Of a stretch of 61,796 nt of DNA, positions 57,625-61,796 are shown one piece after another; the stretch's first letter is position 1, and every line of letters begins with the position of its first letter. The DNA is from Helicobacter sp. MIT 21-1697 (GTDB taxonomy: Bacteria > Campylobacterota > Campylobacteria > Campylobacterales > Helicobacteraceae). Location: NCBI RefSeq assembly GCF_026241255.1, contig NZ_JAPHNC010000010.1, forward strand, positions 1 to 61,796. Direction: 5' to 3'. Below the pieces are notes generated by a model. It was not told where the DNA came from. It did not search any database and saw only the letters and a list, made by a program, of their open reading frames with translations. The position numbers and the translations under genes were made by a program.

Positions 57625-59013
57625 TTGAGTAGTGCAAATGAAAAAATTGATTTTGGGGCATTTGTAAAGTATTCAAAATCGGGTCCTCGCTACACGAGTT
57701 ATCCCACAGCAGTAGAATTTAAAGAATCTTGGAATGAGCAAGCCTACATTCAGGCACTCTCTCGGGCAGATTCTATGCCAAACTTGCCATTTTCAATTTA
57801 TGTGCATTTGCCTTTTTGTCGCTCTGCGTGTTATTATTGTGGTTGCAATGTGGTTTATACAAGCAAAGAGGAAAAAAAGCAACGTTATATTGAGTATTTC
57901 AAAAAAGAAATTGCGCTTTTGGCACGATATATGGATACTACGCGCGAAGTTGTGCAATTTCATTTTGGTGGCGGCACACCTACTTTTTTTAATGCTAAGG
58001 AACTCCAAGAGATTATCAGTATTATTCGTGGCACTTTCACGCGTTTTTCACCCACTGCAGAAATAAGCTGCGAGATTGACCCGCGCTTTTTTGTCAGAGA
58101 GCAAATGGCAGTATTAAAAGAGAATGGATTTAATCGCTTAAGTTTTGGTGTGCAAGATTTTGAGGAAAAGGTGCAAGAGGCTGTGCATAGAAAACAAAGC
58201 GTGGAATTAGTAAGTGCCGCCATTACTCTTGCGCGTGAATTTGGCATTAATTCTGTTAATTTTGACCTTATTTATGGACTGCCTTTTCAAAATGAGCAAA
58301 CTTTTGCCCGCACACTTGAAAAGGTTGTGCAATTAAGTCCTGATAGATTGGCTATTTTTAATTATGCTCATTTGCCGTGGATGAAAAAAACAATGCGCAA
58401 AATTGATGAAACTACACTCCCCTCTCCTGCGCAAAAATTAGAGATTCTCAAAAATACGATAAGTTTTTTGCAAAAGCAAGATTATGCGATGATTGGAATG
58501 GATCATTTTGCTAAAAAAAGCGATGAACTCTATCTTGCTAAGCAACACAACCAGCTTCGCCGCAATTTTCAAGGCTACACTACGCGTGGATTCTCGCAAA
58601 CTATTGGTATTGGACTTACAAGCATAAGTGAGGGATTAGATTATTATTCGCAAAATTATAAAGATATGAATGCGTATGAGAGTGCGCTTGATAATGGGAG
58701 ATTGCCTGTGGAGCGAGGCGTAAAGCTTACAGATGAGGATATTTTGCGTAAAGAAGTGATTATGGGGCTTATGAATAATCTTTGCCTTGATTTTTCAGAT
58801 ATAGAATCTAAATTTGGCATTGATTTTAAAGCACATTTTGCCCCCGAGCTAGAATCTTTGCGTGAATACGAGGAAATAGGCTTAGTGCAGCTTACACCTC
58901 AAGGTATTAGCACTTCTCCAACAGGTGGTATGCTTATCCGCAATATTGCTATGGCTTTTGATGCCTATCTTTGTGCGCATAGCGATACAAAACGTTTTAG
59001 CAAGACTATTTAG
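57625..59013 (+). CDS. hemN: Oxygen-independent coproporphyrinogen III oxidase
   Basis: A 462-residue radical SAM enzyme decarboxylating coproporphyrinogen III in heme synthesis. The start is TTG 57625 with GAGGAG about nine bases upstream; there is no in-frame ATG or GTG nearby. The HemN motif CX3CX2CXC is complete as Cys65, Cys69, Cys72 and Cys74 in HLPFCRSACYYCGCN, and VQFHFGGGTPTF follows. The N-terminus SGPRYTSYPTAVEF is also diagnostic of true HemN rather than HemW. hemH, the final enzyme of the pathway, is at 32455. Confidence 0.95.
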   Translation: MSSANEKIDFGAFVKYSKSGPRYTSYPTAVEFKESWNEQAYIQALSRADSMPNLPFSIYVHLPFCRSACYYCGCNVVYTSKEEKKQRYIEYFKKEIALLARYMDTTREVVQFHFGGGTPTFFNAKELQEIISIIRGTFTRFSPTAEISCEIDPRFFVREQMAVLKENGFNRLSFGVQDFEEKVQEAVHRKQSVELVSAAITLAREFGINSVNFDLIYGLPFQNEQTFARTLEKVVQLSPDRLAIFNYAHLPWMKKTMRKIDETTLPSPAQKLEILKNTISFLQKQDYAMIGMDHFAKKSDELYLAKQHNQLRRNFQGYTTRGFSQTIGIGLTSISEGLDYYSQNYKDMNAYESALDNGRLPVERGVKLTDEDILRKEVIMGLMNNLCLDFSDIESKFGIDFKAHFAPELESLREYEEIGLVQLTPQGISTSPTGGMLIRNIAMAFDAYLCAHSDTKRFSKTI

Positions 59014-59022
59014 GAGGCAATA

Positions 59023-60330
59023 GTGCTTGATTTGCAAAATGTGGCGAATGCGTGTGTGAAATGTGGAAAATGTATCCCACATTGCACTATTTATATGGTA
59101 AATCGTGATGAAGTTACTTCGCCACGCGGTTTTTTAGATTTGCTTGGAGCTTATAAACGCGGCGATATAGAGCTAGATTCACAAAGCCGCGATATTTTTG
59201 AATCTTGCTTTTTATGCACGACTTGCGTTACGCATTGTCCCTCAAGTCTGCCCGTTGATGTGGCAATAGAATCTGTGCGCGTAGATATTGCCCAAAAATA
59301 TGGGATTGCGTGGTATAAGAGAGCCTATTTTTTTCTGCTTCGTCATCGCAAGATAGCGGATTTTGTGTTTTCATTGATGCACTTTGTTATGCCCTGCGCT
59401 TTTAAGGAAGAGAATGGGCGGTGGATTAGTCGCTTTAAGCTTTTTAAGAATCACAAAGGGGCAATGGCAAAGCGCTCTGTATTCCCTCTATGGCGAAAGT
59501 CGTTTTTACAAACTTATCAAGGTGAGATTACCCCAAGTAATCAAAATCCCCCACCAAATGCCCTCAAACATAATAGAGTAGCGATTTTTATTGGCTGCTT
59601 GAGTAATTATAATTATGTAAATGTAGGCAAAAGTTTGCTTGAGATTCTAAGTCATCTTGGCATTAAGGCATTTGTGCCACATTTACAGGAGTGTTGTGGC
59701 GCACCTGCATTTTTTACAGGCGATATACACAGCGTGGTGTATTTGGCAAAAAAAAATATTGAATATTTTGAGAGTTTTTGGGAGAGTATTGATGCGATGA
59801 TTATCCCGGAGGCAACTTGTGCGGCAATGATTAAAAAAGATTGGATTCACGCATTGAGTGCTGATAGGAGCAATAGTGAATATGTAAAGCGACTTCAAAA
59901 GCTTTTGCCAAAAATTGATATGGCAAGCTCGTGGCTTTATCATCACACGCCATTGCAACGCATACTGCCAGACACTTTTGCACAAGAGAGCATTACTTAT
60001 CACGACCCTTGCCACGCGCGTAAAGTGCTTGGTATTTTTAAAGAGCCACGCGCACTTTTAGGAAAAAGTTTTGTCTTAAAAGAGATGAGTGATTCTGCAA
60101 GATGTTGTGGTTTTGGAGGGATTAGTATGCAAAGTTCGCATTATGCTCTCACACTTAAAGCAGGGGAGGCAAAGGCAGATATGATAGAATCTAGTGGAGC
60201 ACACATTGTAAGCGCTGAATGTGGTGCTTGTCGTATGCAGCTTGATAATGCTTTGACACAAATAGATTCTAAAGTGCGCTTTGCCCACCCTTTAGAACTT
60301 ATTGCTAAAGCCCTTAAGGGTGCAAGATAA
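59023..60330 (+). CDS. glpC: GlpC/GlcF-like iron-sulfur and CCG-domain protein
   Basis: A 435-residue electron-transfer protein. The N-terminus has two 4Fe-4S motifs, CVKCGKCIPHCTIY and CFLCTTCVTHCP, followed by two CCG domains: ECCGAPAFF and the later RCCGFGG, with HDPCHARK between. This is the layout of GlpC, GlcF and HdrB-type subunits. H. pylori HP0666, in the same position after hemN, is annotated glpC. No flavoprotein dehydrogenase partner is adjacent, so the substrate is uncertain. The start is GTG 59023, preceded by TAGGAGG. An A9 run at 59748-59756 is a potential slippage site. Confidence 0.82.
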   Translation: MLDLQNVANACVKCGKCIPHCTIYMVNRDEVTSPRGFLDLLGAYKRGDIELDSQSRDIFESCFLCTTCVTHCPSSLPVDVAIESVRVDIAQKYGIAWYKRAYFFLLRHRKIADFVFSLMHFVMPCAFKEENGRWISRFKLFKNHKGAMAKRSVFPLWRKSFLQTYQGEITPSNQNPPPNALKHNRVAIFIGCLSNYNYVNVGKSLLEILSHLGIKAFVPHLQECCGAPAFFTGDIHSVVYLAKKNIEYFESFWESIDAMIIPEATCAAMIKKDWIHALSADRSNSEYVKRLQKLLPKIDMASSWLYHHTPLQRILPDTFAQESITYHDPCHARKVLGIFKEPRALLGKSFVLKEMSDSARCCGFGGISMQSSHYALTLKAGEAKADMIESSGAHIVSAECGACRMQLDNALTQIDSKVRFAHPLELIAKALKGAR

Positions 60331-60411
60331 ATAATTTGAGTGATAAAATTTATATTTTGCTATATTTGGCAAATTTTAAATAAAATTCACATCATTTTAT
60401 AAGGATTTTGA

Positions 60412-60417
60412 TATAAT
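60412..60417 (+). promoter_or_regulatory. Probable -10 box for the HDOD gene
   Basis: TATAAT preceded by TGA, 56 bases before the ATG at 60473. The 142-base gap shows nothing else except a short leader with TAAGGACTTGG as the binding site. Confidence 0.55.
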
Positions 60418-60472
60418 TTCACAAAGAATGCGTGCTAACATATAGCCTTTATTTTTAAGGTAAGGACTTGGA

Positions 60473-61333
60473 ATGAATGAACTCTTGCTTCAAACGATTG
60501 ATAATCTGCCCCCTTTGCCTGAAACAGTAATGAAATTACAGCGGTATATAGATTCTGCTGGCGAAGATGTGCAGGTGCAAGGCGTGGTAGATATTATTTC
60601 CAAAGACCCGCTTTTGACAGGGGATTTGCTCCGTTTGGCAAACTCGCCTTATTATGGATTTTCGCGTGAAATCTCTACACTCAATCAAGTTGTATCACTG
60701 CTTGGGGTGAGTAGTGTCAAAAATGTTGCTATTGCAAATTCTTTACGCAGTGGTTTTAAGATTGATGTCTCGCCCTATGGATTAGATACACAAGATTTTT
60801 TGGGCAATAGTGCCAAAGAGGCAGATTTTATTTCAGAGTGGTTTCGCGAAACGGATAAAAAACTCTCTCAATTACTCGCACCTTGTGCTATGCTTTTGCG
60901 TTTGGGAATGATTTTATTTGCTAATACGCTTATTCAAAGCGGCAAGGACAAAGCATTTCTCTCTTCACTCAAAGAAAGCAATTTTGCCGATATTAGCTCT
61001 GTAGAGAGTGAATTTTGCGGGTTAGACCATCTCTCGTTTTTGGGATTCTTATTTGATTATTGGAAATTTGATGAAGTGCTTATACAAACCACTGCTTATA
61101 TTACTATGCCCCACGCTGCCGCTGATGAGGTGAAGCAAAATGCTTATGCACTTGCTATTATTAATAAAGTGTTTGAGCCCTATCAGGGTGGAAGCCCTTA
61201 TAATATGCACGAAGCAGTCGCGTTGATTAAAGAGGCAAAGGCAGAGGGCATTAGCTTTGATATGGATAGATTCGTTGAAATCTTGCCTGCCCAAGCGCGA
61301 ATCAATCTTAATAAGCAAGTTGAGAATGAATAG
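60473..61333 (+). CDS. HDOD domain protein
   Basis: A 286-residue HDOD protein. The N-terminal DNLPPLPETVMKLQRYI, KDPLLTGDLLRLANSPYYGFSREISTLNQVVSLLG and a degenerate C-terminal half are typical of HDOD domains, which resemble HD phosphohydrolases but lack the catalytic His-Asp pair. Such proteins often link to chemotaxis, motility or cyclic-nucleotide signalling; in C. jejuni the homologue Cj0248 has been tied to motility. No partner domain is fused. The downstream lipoprotein gene starts inside its last codons. Confidence 0.87.
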   Translation: MNELLLQTIDNLPPLPETVMKLQRYIDSAGEDVQVQGVVDIISKDPLLTGDLLRLANSPYYGFSREISTLNQVVSLLGVSSVKNVAIANSLRSGFKIDVSPYGLDTQDFLGNSAKEADFISEWFRETDKKLSQLLAPCAMLLRLGMILFANTLIQSGKDKAFLSSLKESNFADISSVESEFCGLDHLSFLGFLFDYWKFDEVLIQTTAYITMPHAAADEVKQNAYALAIINKVFEPYQGGSPYNMHEAVALIKEAKAEGISFDMDRFVEILPAQARINLNKQVENE

Positions 61334-61792
61334 ATTGAAAGCCGCAGTTTTTTTGTGGTGTATTTTCTTTTTTTGGTTGTGAGAATAAAAGCGATATACA
61401 AGAGAGATATTTAGAATCCACCCAAAAATCTATGGAACAGCCCTCACTTGAGCCCACTGATGATAACAATATTCAAAATCCGCAATTGCTTACCTTGCTT
61501 GATAAATTTGGATTTTGGGGCTTTGATTTTCACATACAAAATCATACGCCATTAGGCGATTGTATTGATTATGTCTTTATGACCACACATAAGGATACGC
61601 ACACGATACAAGAGCACTGGTGATGCAGAATTTATTATATATTTAAAGCTAAAAAACGAATATACAACACTTGATATGTATCTTGCATATAGTAAAGAGG
61701 GAGAAGATAGCGGCAAAGTAAGAATCTTTACTCCTACTAGTTTATATCCCACTGGTGGGTATTATTGGGGTAGCTATAAAGTAGCAGATTGA
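61326..61792 (+). pseudogene. Lipoprotein gene broken by two frameshifts
   Basis: Starting at ATG 61326, overlapping the HDOD stop, the first frame reads MNRLKAAVFLWCIFFFWL and stops at 61380-61382. If the T7 run at 61368-61374 were T6, it would read on as FFFGCENKSDIQERYLES, giving a lipobox cysteine. That frame runs to a stop at 61621-61623; a second shift between about 61583 and 61619 would continue as KSTGDAEFIIYLKLKNEY to the stop at 61790-61792. The restored product would be a roughly 150-residue lipoprotein of unknown family. It may be decayed, phase variable at the T run, or affected by sequence errors. Confidence 0.6.
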
Positions 61793-61796
61793 TAGT

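Noticed and set aside
59748-59756. A9 run in the glpC-like gene and A8 runs in moaA and bcp as phase-variation tracts
   Set aside because: A runs of this length are expected in an AT-rich genome, the frames are intact and the genes are housekeeping. Only the G/C runs and the T7 at a frameshift are treated as candidates.

Overview
The window comes from an AT-rich Campylobacterota chromosome, almost certainly an enterohepatic Helicobacter near the H. hepaticus / H. cinaedi / H. bilis group. The evidence is the 16S rRNA sequence, gene order shared with H. pylori and Campylobacter jejuni (M23 peptidase-minC-lpxC-tsaB-thrB-ylxR-infB; ccsBA-thioredoxin-hemH-membrane protein-rsmE; bamA-mqnC-M16; ferredoxin-ppx-waaC-lpxL; argF-DUF2603-hemN-glpC), the futalosine menaquinone genes mqnE and mqnC, and poly-G/C tracts of the kind these bacteria use for phase variation. 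The species assignment is inference. Nothing in the window looks like a prophage, insertion sequence or CRISPR array.

Layout. 1-6.4 kb: a small unknown protein, then minus-strand genes for an ATP-grasp-like protein, the copper P-type ATPase CcoI, MqnE and MoaA. 6.5-15.6 kb (plus): mobA-flhB, then an envelope/division/translation cluster (M23 peptidase, minC, lpxC, tsaB-like, thrB, ylxR, infB). 15.7-20 kb: a chemoreceptor facing bcp, lpxK and nadE. 20.1-24.4 kb: the cytochrome bc1 operon petABC, then fdhT-fdhU, the selenium accessory pair for formate dehydrogenase. 24.5-35.5 kb: yceI, a LolD-like ATPase, dedA, a short Sel1-repeat protein, an AsmA-like protein, and the cytochrome c/heme block (ccsBA, thioredoxin-like lipoprotein, hemH), then rsmE and tyrA. 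35.6-46.4 kb: bamA, mqnC, an M16-like protein, a Gfo/Idh oxidoreductase, a zinc-ribbon membrane protein behind a G10 tract, a degenerate TrpC-like protein, ferredoxin, ppx/gppA, waaC and an LpxL-type acyltransferase. 46.9-52.3 kb: one linked rRNA operon (16S-tRNAIle-tRNAAla-23S-5S). 52.4-54.8 kb: two glycosyltransferases, each with a poly-C tract, one in frame and one out of frame. 54.8-61.8 kb: flgP and a partner lipoprotein behind a sigma54-type promoter, argF, a DUF2603 protein, hemN, a glpC-like protein, an HDOD protein and a frameshifted lipoprotein gene.

Themes. Many genes serve membrane respiration: menaquinone (mqnE, mqnC), heme (hemH, hemN), cytochrome c maturation (ccsBA, thioredoxin), the bc1 complex, copper loading of the terminal oxidase (ccoI), and molybdenum/selenium supply (moaA, mobA, fdhTU). 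A second theme is the cell surface: lpxC, lpxK, waaC, lpxL, bamA, and switchable glycosyltransferases beside the rRNA operon. The observations most worth checking are the near-duplicate of the 16S 5' end in the rRNA leader, the poly-C ON/OFF glycosyltransferase pair, a G10 tract in a probable promoter, a hemH gene with no normal start codon, a TrpC-like protein lacking its catalytic residues, and strong over-use of the 7-mer AGAATCT/AGATTCT.
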